The translations under genes and the position numbers were made by a program. Of a DNA stretch of 64,000 bases, positions 50,288-61,799 are shown piece by piece. Within the stretch, counting starts at the first letter, position 1. Each line of letters begins with the position of its first letter. The DNA is from Halicephalobus mephisto (lineage: Eukaryota; Nematoda; Chromadorea; Rhabditida; Panagrolaimidae). Below the pieces are notes generated by a model. It made no database searches and was not told where the DNA came from. It worked only from the letters and a program-made list of their open reading frames with translations. The stretch spans positions 1 to 64,000 of the forward strand of contig SWDT01000086.1 of assembly GCA_009193035.1 (NCBI GenBank). Reading direction: 5' to 3'.

Positions 50288-53199
50288 ATGTATGAAATTT
50301 TCAATAGATTCCGTAGTTCAGCAATTGGATATATCGCTAGTTTAAAAAGTTACATAAAAAGTGAGTTTTTTTAATTTTTCATATATCGATTTTTATTTTT
50401 TAGGTAGTACCATGAATACAGATACTTTCGAATGCGGAGTGTGTTTTCAGAAACAACTGGTGGAATGGTCCGTGATTTGTACCGAATTTTTTATTCCAGA
50501 AACGGATTTGGCGGATTTATCGACCGATAGTGAGTCAGATTCTGACGAATCTTCTACTTCTGGAGAATCCATTGTCAACATTGGTTTTCACGAAATTCAA
50601 GCCCCAATTAAAGAAGAAAAAAATTCTATTCATCACAGATTCTGCGCCGAATGCGTACGCGAACTTGCGAAAACCGCTTGCGACGATGCCCCGCTCGCCA
50701 AGGGAGCTGTCGGATTGAGATGTATGGATACTGACTGTAATCGTGTACTTTTACTAAGTAAGTTTACTCCCGTAACAAGTTATCATATTATTACAAAACT
50801 CAAAAGTTAAAATTGCTGCAAATTTACTAGATGACGAATTTCTGAGTTTAGAACTTCCTAGAATCCTAATTTTCATGTTATTTAAAGATTTCCTAAATTT
50901 CGAAATATGCTAGTCAAATTGCACTATTGCGAAATTCAAACATTAACGTCATCACGAAATCAGTTTAAAAATTTTCCAAAATCCTAAATTTTAGGTAGTT
51001 TAAGAAGTTTCCAACTGATTGTGGAAGATTAAAGTCAAATCATAGCATTAAAAATTTACAGGTTTTTTGAAATCATGCTTAAGTAAATGGAATCAACACG
51101 TAAGAGCTCTTGATTATAATTTTTATATTATTTGATTCTAACTGAGTGAAATCGATGGCAGGATTGTAGTCCAACAGAAGATTGAATATAACTGAGTATA
51201 ATCAACATACTAATACCCTTTTAACTGGAAACAAACATGATTTAAACACGTTGATTATACTCAGTTATATTCAATTCTCTGTTGAGATACAATCCTACTA
51301 TCGATGGTACTCATTTAGAATCAAATAATGTGGAAATTATGATCACAAACTCTTACATGCTGATTCCATTCAGTTAAACCTAGTTTCAGAAAACCTGTGT
51401 TAACGTTATTGTGAGACTTTCCTAAGACAAATTTCTAAAAAATTTTGAAAATTTTCAGAATCCTAAATTTTATATGGTCTAAAAGCTTCTATTGGATTCT
51501 GAAGAGCTCTAGAAGCTTCTAAGAGTGCTAATATTATTAAAAATGAATATTATTGCGAAATTAAATCCCCAAAAATAGTCTACTTTACAAATTTGATTCT
51601 TTTTGGTAGTTATTTCGTAATTTTACATGATTTCGTAATCTATGTTTTTAAAATATATCTAAATGGATTTGGGGATTTTCGGATTAAAGCCATGAGATTC
51701 AAAAACCCCTGTTTGCCCTGAGGTCATGTTTGGAAGTACATAAACTTTCGGAAAAATTAAATTTAACATAAAAATTAAAATTTCAGGTGACTTTCGGAAA
51801 TTTCTGCCTTCTGAAATTCTAGATCGTTTAGAAGAACGAATGCAACATGAATCCTTAATCAGTGCAAAAATTAAAAATTTAGAAAGATGTCTAAAGTGCA
51901 ATTATGGACAAATAATGAAAAAAAAACCATCAAAAAAAATGAATAGAAAATTTATCTGTCAAGCTTGTAATGCTTCTCATTGTCGATTATGTAAAGCTCC
52001 GTGGAAATCTCTTCATGCTGGAAGAACTTGCTGGCAATTCAAGTGGATTATGCATTACAGATATGGATGGGATCAGACGAAAACTCCAGATTTTGTAGAT
52101 GGAGAAACGTGAGTTTTAAAAAATTTAATTATTTTAAAAAAATTTAATAATTTTTAAAAAAGTTAATAATTTTTAAAAAAGTTAATAATTTTTAAAAAAT
52201 TTAATAGTTTAAAAAGAAATTTAATAATTTTAAAAAAAGTTAATAATTTTTAAAAAATTTAATAATTTTTAAAAAAGTTAATAATTTAAAAAGAAATTTA
52301 ATTATTTTTAAAAAATTTAATAATTTTTGTAAATTATACTGTATTTTGGGATGTAGATAGGAAAATGGTAGTATTGCTTGTCATTGAGAAAGTTATGTTT
52401 TCGAATCTATATATGTTCTGTTTCTTGCTCAACTTAGGCGTTAATGATGAAAAACAATGAGTACAGAATAAGGTGTGGAGGTAAATAGGTGGTCTTGATC
52501 TCGGAAAGTTACTCGAGGACTTGTAACCCGACGTAGTGGATAAAGTCGGAGAAATATATACTAAGCATGCTTTTCGGAGACCGATCCTCACGTTATTGAT
52601 GAGATACTCTGATCCACCCCCGCACCTATGGCCGTAACATTTATTGGTTGAATACAAGGGGCCTTTTATACTGTACTTTTATTTTATAAAAGTTATTCAG
52701 AATCTGTAATTCAACAAAACCGGATTAGATTCTGAATATATTTTCAAAAAAGATTAAATCACTTTGAAAAATAGTAAAATTGGTTTTGGAAGTTTTTACA
52801 TACTGTATTTTCAGAGCCCAAAAACTGACTGATAACATAGTCAGAAAATGCCACAAATGTGATGTTTATTTCATCAAAAGTAACGGATGTAACAAGTTGG
52901 TTTGCCGTTGTGGAGCGACCCAATGTTACTGTTGTCGTGCTGTTGATGTCGATTACAATCATTACTGTAACTGTTCTACTTCGAAATCGAGAAATTGCTG
53001 TAACAAATGTGACTTGTTTGACGACGTTAAAGCCAAAGAACGAAAAACACGGGATGAACTCCTGAAGTCTGCCAAAAGAAGATTCGACATTGTAGCTACG
53101 AATTCAGAAGTGAAATCATCCAATACATCGAAACGACATTCGAATCTTCGAAGTGAATCCAAGAAGAATGCTAAATCGCACGAGGAAATGAATCAATGA
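50288..53199 (+). CDS. RBR-type E3 ubiquitin ligase, RNF216/TRIAD3-like
   Basis: Exons 50288-50360, 50404-50757, 51787-52108 and 52815-53199; phases agree; 377 aa. RING1 begins Cys35-Cys38 (CGVC), has a 50-residue Ser/Asp/Glu-rich insert (TDSESDSDESSTSGES), and resumes HHRFCAECV to GLRCMDTDC. IBR: CLKCNYGQI through FICQACNASHCRLCKAPW. RING2: RKCHKCDVYFIKSNGCNKLV then Cys280 (predicted catalytic) in CRCGATQCYCC, followed by the extra YNHYCNC...CCNKCDLF segment that is typical of RNF216. The tail is basic. RBR ligases pass ubiquitin through a RING2 cysteine thioester. It is much shorter than vertebrate RNF216, so the N-terminal region is missing or in unseen upstream exons; the first exon is my choice because its frame joins RING1 and an acceptor precedes it. 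Confidence 0.86.
51059..51397. mobile_element. 339-bp foldback element, relative of the 37.6-kb palindrome
   Basis: Arms CAGGTTTTTTGAAATCATGC ... and their reverse complement (...AGTTTCAGAAAACCTG) enclose internal words ATCAACACGTAAGAG, TATAACTGAGTATAATCAAC and GGCAGGATTGTAGT shared with, or similar to, the larger element. It lies in intron 2 of the RNF216-like gene. Confidence 0.85.
52120..52340. repeat. TTAATAATTTTTAAAAAAG tandem array
   Basis: About eleven ~20-bp units in intron 3 of the RNF216-like gene. Confidence 0.9.
52341..52680. other. Unique GC-richer island in RNF216-like intron 3
   Basis: About 330 bp. A minus-strand frame (52657-52334) crosses it without recognisable domain. 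Minus-strand words TTACGGCCATA and GGATCGGTCTCCGAAAAGC recall RNA genes in passing, but no full structure could be built. Confidence 0.3.
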
Positions 53200-54115
53200 G
53201 GATTTCAGATATCTTTCGTAGTCTATGAATTACGGGTCCATAGCTCAACCTGTTACTTGAGAATCCTTGTAGTCTTGATTTTTTATACTTGAGCAATTAA
53301 CCGTTGACAAACGCGCAATTTTGAAATGAAGATATTTACAAAAGTATGGCGGGATTCGTATGGCAAGAAAGCGAGGTAGGTCTTACATGACGAGAGACCC
53401 TTGGGGGTATGCCGGTGGGGTCGGGAGGTCCACTACTCCTTGGGGTGGATGGAAGATCCTGAAATTGAACTGGATTTTATGTTTTAATATTGTTAAATCG
53501 GGATGTTTGGTAAATACAATAGTACAAGTAAATCACAACAGTAACAAGACAAAATAACGCAATTGGCGATTGTTTTGATTACAACAAACCAACTGAATAG
53601 TAGGTAAGAATTTTAGTTCTGGGATGACATGGGAAATAAAGATTTAATATATCGACGACATGTGGGAAAAAAATAGTGATGTAGCAATACGACTGACGCT
53701 CAACTTTTTCCTATCACAGCACGCCTGATTGGTATTTGGGAATTTTCGCTTCGAAACGACATAAAAAAGGGAGAAATAAAATTAATACAAAGAATAACAG
53801 GTGCAAAGGAAAAATAGCACAACTATCAATTTTTCCTGTTGTAATAGCGCGGCTAATTGCTGTTTCGGAGTTTTCGCTTTGGAACCGCGTGAAAGTTGGA
53901 AAAGTAAAGTTTTTTAATATATAAACAGTAACACGTGAAAAATAGTAATAATAATGGAAATAATAGTAATAAAAATAAAAATAATAACGACGCTGTTTCT
54001 TCGACTACAGTAGCGCAACTGATATTCAGGGACTTTCGTCCCGGGACCGTGCTTCCTGGGTTGGTTGTGCTTTAAAAAGTTGGTTTTCGTACAAATGGGA
54101 AAGTTGAAGTTTTGG
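53200..54115. other. Spacer between convergent RNF216-like and FERM genes
   Basis: 53220-53560 is unique with a G-rich patch (TTGGGGGTATGCCGGTGGGG). 53590-54060 is a diverged ~130-150-bp repeat (GGGAATTTTCGCTTCGAAAC, GATGTAGCAATACGACTGAC, AATATATAAACAGTAACACG) in about three copies. No supported gene. Confidence 0.4.
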
Positions 54116-54121
54116 TTTATT
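54116..54121 (-). terminator. Polyadenylation signal of the FERM gene
   Basis: AATAAA on the minus strand 56 bp after the FERM gene stop codon. Confidence 0.55.
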
Positions 54122-54176
54122 TATAATATATATTAATTAATCTCAAACAAAATCACCACACCGAGGAGAGAAAGCT

Positions 54177-57100
54177 TCAGACATTAGCGTAGGGTAACTG
54201 CTCAAAAACTAACCCGTTTGGTCGGATTTCGGTTCCGTTGATGGATCCATTTTGTTGGAACCCGAAGTAGTTTTGGGGGTGATTGAGGATATGAGCTATG
54301 TTTCCTCTGTCATGGAAGAGGTACTCTCCTCGAACGAAGCCCCCAGAGCCGTTCCAGTTGATCGGTCCGTTGTTGTAGTAGAAAGGAGGAGAGGGCGGAG
54401 AGTTGCTCAGATTCTGAGTCTGGACGAGGTTGTATCGGGGGGAGGTAGGGGCATATCTGTCAGAGAAACTTCCTGAAGCTTGTCTCTGGAGGTAGTCCTC
54501 AAGAGAAGGCGTGTGTGATTCCAAAGAAGAATGGTCATAATCTCGGTTCAGCAAGTGAGGGGCCTGGGACATTGTAATCGAGGTTGTAGAAGTGTCATCA
54601 GAAGCCGAGGTCGAAGGTAATCCTCCTAAAACCAATTTCCATATATGAACTAAGTAAAGAAATCAGTTTTCATATATGGGAAAAATAAGAAAAAATAAAT
54701 TTCCATATATGAGAAAAATTTAAAAAACTAATTTTCATATGTGAAATAAGTGAAAGAATCAGTGTCATATATGAAAGAAATAAAAAAACTTACCGTTTTC
54801 TTGAACAAGCATCTGAATCATTGGGTAGTTCTTGACTTGATCGAGCGCGATTCCGCTGGTCGAATGCCGCTTTTCCAGCGCGTTTTTCCTGTTGGCTTCT
54901 CGCTGCATCTGGAGGGCTTGGTCGTACGGTGGAGGTTGCTTCTGGAAGACAACGGGACGACTGAGATTCTGATTTAGAGTTTCCTCATTAGGATAACGGC
55001 CATTTAAGTCATTCTAAAAATTGATCTTGATTGATCTTAACACGAAAACTTCAAACTACGGTAGGCGGGATTTTTGAATTTTCAGTCTGGCCTACTTTGT
55101 TAAAAAAATCCACTTTTTTCTTCTCAGATGTAAATTTCTGTTTTTATTTTTATTTTTTTTTAATTTTTTTTGTTTTTTTAATATTATAATGTTAGTTTTG
55201 AATGAAGTAGGTGAATTGTAGTCGCGAGGTCTATATAGGGAGATTTTAGGTTATCCTAGTTTTATACAATAGAACTTGGATATAAGATACTCCCTTAGGA
55301 CCGGGCAAACCATGTAATAAGAAAGGATATATCATAGCGGGGGTAAATTTGAAGATATACTAACCAAACTCACTCACTGAGACCGTATGCTATAATGTGA
55401 GATATGTTATAGCGGGGTTATCTTATATCCAAGTTATACTGTATTTCTAATCATTTCAAAATCGTATAAAACTCGGACTTAATGTTATGAAATTTAAACT
55501 TAGATCTGATCCTATCTCTGATAGTACTTTAAAAGTGCCTCAGGATGTTTGGGCTCAGATATTGTATTTAATTTTTAATAAATGTTTTAAAGTTGCGAAA
55601 ATTTAAATTTAAAATCTTCCAGAATCCATAGTAGAGAATTTTGGAACTTTCTAGAATCTAAAAACCTTCCAGAATCCGATTTCAAAAGTTCATTTTAATT
55701 TCCTATTGAATTTTGGGAGATTTTTATAAAATTCTAGGTTTCAGAATTCTAGTAAGAACAAATAAACGTCTTGTTATGGGGTTCGATGTTCTTGGATTAC
55801 TGTAGTGGAACTAAGGGTGGTCTATTTTCCCCAAAGTAGACTACACTCTGAATTTTACGAACGATTAACTCACCACAAGAAGCGCAGAAGGACTGGGCAT
55901 TGATTTGACCCTATTAATCCCCCTGCTTGAGGGGGATTGACTAGTGTATCTCCTGGTTTTCTTCCCATTAGCCGTAGGAGATCCCATGGATTGCTGTTGT
56001 TGAATCGGGCGCTGTTGAGGAATGTTAGCATAGAGGTTCTGGTTAACGCCCATATTCAGTCGAGGTTCAGAAAGTCCTCTATGAACAGTGAACTGTTCTT
56101 GTTGTTGTTCGATCTGGGCATGATTCACAGGGGGTCTTGGAGGCAGAGGCTGACTGCCAGGGATCAACTGTTTCTGTTGGAAATTCATTTTCTCCAGAAG
56201 TCTGACAAGTTCCGGATCGACTCCAGCGAAAGTCTGCCATCTGTTAGGTTTCTGCTGAGGAGAAGGGAGTATGTTCTGCACATTTGGAGGAGTGACATAG
56301 TGTCTTTGTTGCATCATTTGCTGTTGGAGAGCTGCTTGATAATTCGGCGGAAGTCTGTATATTTGGTTTTGTCCAGTAGGATTCATGTTGTTTGTTTGGT
56401 GGAATCTCAAATCATGCATCGATCTCGAAGCCGGTTCCATTTCGATCATCTGGAGAGGTTGTTGGATGGCCTGATCGTCGAAGGTCCTTGAAGACACGAA
56501 TTTCGCTCTTCTTTCCGCCGTTGGATCGTATCCATTAGATTCAAATCTCTGGATAGTAGATTGAACAGGCGTTGTTTGAGGTACTTGGGCCACACTCATC
56601 GCAGAAGAGGTGCTGTTTGTCATTGTTGAATTATACTGTAACTCATCGTCACTTATCTGGTACCTCGGAGGCGAAGCGGCTGTATTTAGGAAAACTTCCA
56701 ATTCAGCGGGAGTAGCACTAGTCGGAGCTGAATTCTCTCCTGTAGGACTTCCAGATCCGTTGAATTCGTTCGAGTAAGTCGGAGAAACCCTGTTCATCCT
56801 CGAAGTCGGGTTGTGGGGTTCATACCTCCCGGGTTTCGTGTTGATCGGAGGTGGAACGTTGTTGATCTTAGCCTTAGCCCCTCCGCTACTTCTTTTCTTC
56901 TTCGGAGGGTCCTGGACGGAATAAGTAGGGACAGAAGAAGCTTCACTGTTGGTCCTCTCCTTGACGGAGGACACTTCTGGCTCTGGGACTTCAGTTTCTT
57001 CTATACTTTGTTGCTGATGAATCCTCATTAACGGATGTGGAGAGGACCCTCTGGGGATGTTGTTCGAGATAGGACTGGGTTGGGCGGAGGTCGTCGGCAG

Positions 57101-60100
57101 GGGCGAGGGGGCCTGGATCGGGGGCAAGGAAGAAATCCGATTTATGACCCTGCCGTTGTCGACGTTGATTTCGCAACTCCAGCCTTGAGGGAAACTACTG
57201 TAGGAATACTTATTTAAAGACGTAGCGAAGTGGAGATTGATCTGGATCAGTTGTTGATGGACATCTTTGCAGAAGTTGAGGAGATATCTGGCCTTATCCG
57301 TGGATTGGGCGTAAAGCGACATTTTGTTTTTTTCCTGATCTTCGATTGTTAGTTTTTTATAGTCGAAAACGAGACTCATTTTGTTCCAGGGGAGAGCCCT
57401 CAGGAGGATCCTCTCGCCTTCAGTCCCGACATCCCACATGTCGATCCCTTTATCCGTTATCCCGATGAGAGCGTTGTCAACGAGATCAGCCTTGTGTCTT
57501 CTCAACCCGTAAAGATGGCAATTTAATGCGAATGGACTTCTGGAGGCTTCTTGACAAAACTGCATTTTCGCGTCTTTCGGATGTAATCTGTCTTCAGATC
57601 TGCAGACTTTAGGCATGTTTTTTCTGACGTAATCAAGACCCCTCGTGTTGATGACCCAAAGCGGGAAATACTTCTCTGCCCGAAATTGATTCGGAGTAGA
57701 TTGGTCCGTTCCTTCATCCGCCTGGAGAGCAAGAGTAGCGAGTTCCCAACACCGTTCTTCCCTGACGCTGTTGGAGCCTGACCACTGGTCCAGAAGGTTC
57801 TCCCTCAACTGGAGGTAGTAGTGGTGCAGGACAATTGGACAAGTGATCAAGTCTATCCTCTCCACGAACACCTTCACCCTCAAATAAAGCACCAGAACGG
57901 GCCGGCATTTGTCCGCCGATGAGGGCTGGAAAAATAACATAATTTAAAATTACTTTTATTTTAATTTTAATCTTTAAAATTATTTTAATCTTTAAAATTA
58001 CTTTTATTTTTATTTTAATTTTTAAAATTATTTTAATCTTTAAAATTACTTTTATTTTAATTTTAATTTTTAAAATTATTTTTTACGAAATTGTTTTAGC
58101 GCGAATGTTTTGAATATTTGGTAAGTTTGTATAAACTTAATTTCAAATACTGTTTTGAAAACTTTATTTAATTTTTAAAGATTCTAAAATTTAAATAATT
58201 CTAGAAATTCTGAAATTTTTGGTATTTCTAGTAATTTTAGAAAATTCCACTGAATTCTGAAAGATTCTTCGTTTCCACGGAATTCTGGTCGACAAAGTCA
58301 GATATAATCAAAAATTCCTTTCTCCGTTTCTGGCCGCATTCCAATCTTTTTTCATCTAAAGAAAAATCTGATTTTTATTGCTTTTTCTTTTCTATAATCG
58401 TTGCGCGGAATCATTTTGGCAAGAACCGAAAAAATCCTTCAGAAGGACGTCAGCCCAGGATGGCGTTTGTCGATAAGTCCGGCCTTGAAATTTAACTTTT
58501 TTGAAAATTCACCTTTTTGAAAATTTTCCGATCAAATAAAAATGAAGAAAAGAAGAATGATAGATCGATTGCGTCGCGCAAATTCCGATCAAAAATTTTT
58601 TCAAAGAAGAACAAAGAGAAATCATCAAATTCCCTCTGAATTCTGTGTCGCGGAACGTCAACTCCCGCCACGAAAGTTCCAAAAGATCATGATCAATTTT
58701 CATATTTACTACTTAAATTAGAATTTAGAAAGTTTTCTAATAAATTCCAAATTTTAATTAATTAAAAAGAAAAAAATTAAAGTTGACTCCCACCACGAAA
58801 GTTCCCAAAGATCATGATCAATTCTCATATTTACTACTTAGATTAGAATTTAGAAAGTTTTTAAAATTGATTCTTGCAGAAAGTTTTCTAATAAATTCCA
58901 AGTTTTGATTAATTAAAAAGAAAAAAATTAAAGTTGACTCCCGCCACGAAAGTTCCAAAAGATCATGATCAATTCTCATATTTACTACTTAGATTAGAAT
59001 TTAGAAAGTTTTCTAATAAATTCCAAGTTTTGATTAATTAAAAATTTCTTTTAAAATTAAAGTTGACTCCCGCCACGAAAGTTCCCAAAGATCATGATCA
59101 ATTTTCATATTTACTACTTAAATTAAAATTTAATTTAAAAAAGACAAAAAAGTTGACTCCTGCAGAGAAGATTTTTGAACAACATGACAATTGTGATTTA
59201 AAAAGATTAAAGTTGACTCCCGCAGAGAAAGTTTCTAGTTTTGAATAACGTTAAATGAAAATAGAATTTAATGAAAAAAGTAAAGTTAAATTTTATCAAA
59301 CTCTTTGATTGTCATTATTGGTTCGTTTTTCCGATGATATAAATAAAATTTCACAAAAAAAACAAAAAAAAATCCCACCACGAAAATTTCCAAATATTAA
59401 GTTAAATTTTTTTAAAATTTTGGTGAGATTTTGTCAAAAAAATCCCATCACGAAAATTTTCAAATATTAAGTTAAAAATTTTAATTTTGGTGAAATTTCG
59501 TCAGAAAAAGTTTCAAAAAATCCCACCACGAAAATTCCCAAATACCAAGTTAAAATTTTTAATTTTGGTGAGATTTCGTCAAAAAAATCCCATCACAAAA
59601 ATTTTCAAATATTAAGTTAAAAATTTTAATTTTGGTGAAATTTTGTCAAAAAAAATCCTACCACGAAAGTCCCTAAATATTAAGTTAAAATTTTTAATTT
59701 TGATGAGATTTCGTCAAAAAAAATCCCACCACGAAAGTCCCTAAATCCCATGACACTACCACTCGCCCCCAGGTACGGACGGAATTAAGCACGAAAAGCT
59801 CACTGATATACGGTCTTCCTCGTGATATTCCGAGTCGACCATGATATGTAATTTTTGGTCTTTTATTTTTTCAATTTTCAGATAATTTTAAAATTTTTTT
59901 GATAAACTTACTTTTGAAAATCTGGATTGTTTTGGAAGATATTTTGAAACTTTTTGATCATTTTGAAGAAAAAAATATTCATGTCTGGGTCTGTCGCTCC
60001 CGATGCCTTCTGAAGGCGCCCTGATGGCCAGACCCAGGAACCACGGGTCGTTCACCCCCAGATGAGCGCAGCAACAATGGTAAACGTCCCAAACTTGGCA

Positions 60101-60451
60101 TTTTTGCTCCACAGCAACTGCCAAAGTTTCTTTCGTTAAACAATGGATTTGGATAATCCTTTGTTGTCCTGGAATCTGAGAATTCAGAGATGGAACTAAT
60201 TGAGCTTTCGAAGATAATGGAGCTGAAGATTTTCCAAAAAATTTTTTAACATTTGAACTAGAAGTTTCCAAAGACGGGGATCTCAGGGGCAAAATCTGGC
60301 GGGGCTGGGGTGATGTCGAAGAACTATTTGTTGTTGTGTTTTTGCTTCCATTTGAGCCAGATGGACTTATGGGACTTTCAGAATCCCTCTGAATCGCCTG
60401 TCCCGACGTCGACGGCTGACAATGGAGAGCGTGAAGAGTCGGTTCTTCCAT
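54177..60451 (-). CDS. FERM-domain scaffold protein (FRMD4/FRMD6/Expanded-like)
   Basis: Exons on the minus strand are 60453-59912 (ATG at 60451), 57925-55874, 55013-54794 and 54625-54177; junctions agree in phase; 1086 aa. Residues 1-95 are Ser/Pro-rich. The FERM F1 lobe (about 98-195) has IIQIHCLTKETLAVAVEQKC and, across the junction, VLVLYLRVKVFVERI. F2 (about 200-310) has LLDQW and CWELATLALQADEG, then YFPLWVINTRGLDYVRKNMP. F3 (about 330-430) has FALNCHLYGLRRHKADLVDN, LIGITDKGIDMWDV and LPWNKMSLVFDYKKLTI. The long tail is disordered and Gln/Pro/Ser-rich, with a PPPY WW-binding motif in exon 3 and C-terminus LPYANV. FERM proteins of this shape link membrane proteins to the cortex or polarity pathways. 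The exact subfamily is unsettled. An upstream non-coding or coding exon cannot be excluded. Confidence 0.83.
54640..54790. repeat. TTTCCATATATGA/AAAATAAG repeat in FERM intron 3
   Basis: Four to five ~40-bp units (AATTTCCATATATGAGAAAA, CAGTTTTCATATATGG). Confidence 0.8.
55020..55860. other. FERM intron 2
   Basis: Mostly unique AT-rich DNA with one MITE copy (55267-55441) and a degenerate TTCCAGAATC/TTCTAGAATC stretch at 55610-55760. Confidence 0.5.
55267..55441. mobile_element. MITE copy 3, CAGT-type termini
   Basis: 175 bp flanked by TA. It starts CAATAGAACTTGGATATAA (decayed CAGT) and ends TTATATCCAAGTTATACTG. Body nearly the same as the 25.1 and 25.3 kb copies, here inside an intron of the FERM gene. 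Confidence 0.88.
57945..58635. other. FERM intron 1, proximal part
   Basis: 57945-58085 is a ~45-bp AT tandem (TTTTAATCTTTAAAATTACT). 58250-58635 is unique mixed DNA without coding signal. Confidence 0.5.
58640..59240. repeat. ~125-150-bp tandem repeat with GTTGACTCCCGCCACGAAAG
   Basis: Four full and two partial copies with TTGACTCCCGCCACGAAAGT, CCAAAAGATCATGATCAATT, CTCATATTTACTACTTAGAT and TAATAAATTCCAAGTTTTGA. Confidence 0.9.
59350..59750. repeat. ~65-bp tandem repeat with AAAATCCCACCACGAAA
   Basis: Six copies with AAAAATCCCACCACGAAAAT, AATATTAAGTTAAAATTT and TTTTGGTGAGATTTCGTCAA. The CCCRCCACGAAAGT core is shared with the preceding array, so the two probably have a common origin. Confidence 0.88.
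59751..59905. other. Unique GC-richer island before FERM exon 1 donor
   Basis: 59750-59850 (CCACTCGCCCCCAGGTACGG) stands out in base composition. No gene recognised. Confidence 0.3.
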
Positions 60452-60469
60452 CCCTAAAACCAATTTTAA

Positions 60470-61140
60470 AAATAAAAATTTTAAATTTAAAAAATTAAAA
60501 TTTAAAACGTAAAAAAATTTTAAATTTTAAAATAAAAATTTCTCGACGCGAAGTTTTCAAAAATTCTCAAATATTTCGGAAGATTTTTCTAAAATTAACG
60601 ATTAAAAAAATAAAAATCATTGTGAAATGGTTCTGACAAGAATATTGGAGTTTTCTTAAGTTTCTAGATTTTTTTTGAAACTTTCAGAATCTTCCAGATA
60701 CTCGTGAAAAGTTTTAAGGGATTTTAAGGAGCTTGTTAGATTTTCAAGTTTCAGAATGTTCCACTGGATTCTAGAAGCCTTCATCAGATTTTGAAAATTT
60801 TATTTAGTTTCCAGAATCCTCTATTAGATTTTGGAGGATTTTTAACAATTTAAGAATTTCCAGAATCCTCTACTAGATCCTAAAAATCTTAATTTAGGAG
60901 ATTTCCAGAATCCTCTACTAGATCTTAAAAACCTCAATTTAGGAGATTTCCAGAATCCTCTACCAGATTCTAGGAAATTTTCAACAATTTAAGAATTTCC
61001 AGAATCCTCTACTAGATCTTAAAAATCTTAATTTAGGAGATTTCAGAATCCTCTATTAGATTCCAAAAAATTAAATTTTAGTATTTTCAAATTTATCAAA
61101 TTCTGCAAAAATCCAAACTTTTACAGAATTCTAAATAATT
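60470..61140. repeat. TTTCCAGAATCCTCTACTAGATC degenerate repeat
   Basis: About eight ~60-bp units between 60660 and 61080 (ATTTCCAGAATCCTCTACTA, GATCTTAAAAATCTTAATTT). Same sequence flavour as the DMAC2L intron. Confidence 0.75.
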
Positions 61141-61339
61141 ATTGAATCGTTTTTAATGACCGCAATTATGAGCGGAAAATAAGCCGATTAAACGACAATT
61201 CTTAACTTTACGGTACATCAATGTTTATCGATCGGGTCGTGCCGTCTAAAAAGGAAAAACTGTCCATAAAACAATCTGGAGGTCAATAACGAAAAATAAA
61301 AAGAATACCTGTCATTTTCCTTCCGGGAAAGACAAACAA

Positions 61340-61790
61340 CAACTTCGAAATCAAATATAAATTTTCATTACAGTATTTTAAAAAAAGTCAAAAAAATCCT
61401 TTAAAAAGTCGAAAAAATTAAAATTATTACAAAATTGTCCCGACGCGAATTTCGAAAATATCTAAAATGAAAATTTTCAAATTGACTAGATTAAAAAAAA
61501 TAAAAAAAGTCAAAAATCAAAATTTCCAAATTGACTAGATTCAAAAAATAAAAAATAAAAAAAATCGAAATTTCCACAATATGGTCCCGAGGCGAATTTT
61601 CAGAATTTCCTTAAAAATTCAAACATTTTAGTTTTACATGTTGATTTCAGAAGTTTTATATTTATATTTTAACAACTATATTATAAAAGTCAAAAATAAA
61701 AATTTCTACAAAATGGTCTCGACGCGAATTTTCAGAATTTCCTTAAAAATCCTAAAAATTGTGGTTCTACTTGTTAATTTCAAAAATTTT
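61340..61790. repeat. GGTCYCGACGCGAATTTTCAG units
   Basis: Three to four ~120-bp units with AAAATGGTCTCGACGCGAAT, TTTCAGAATTTCCTTAAAAA. This is the reverse-strand form of the dispersed CGTGTCGAGACC motif. Confidence 0.75.
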
Positions 61791-61799
61791 ATATTTTAC

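Noticed and set aside
52520..52650. 5S-like minus-strand words in the RNF216-like intron
   Set aside because: Matches are short and out of order; no 5S fold could be drawn.
55937..56491. 184-codon plus-strand frame opposite the FERM gene
   Set aside because: Antisense shadow of the long FERM exon; no domain and the minus frame is the coding one.
59755..59850. 5S rRNA-like words (CCCCAGGTACGGACGG, CGTGATATTCC)
   Set aside because: Could not align to the nematode 5S rRNA beyond short scattered words; no internal control region seen.
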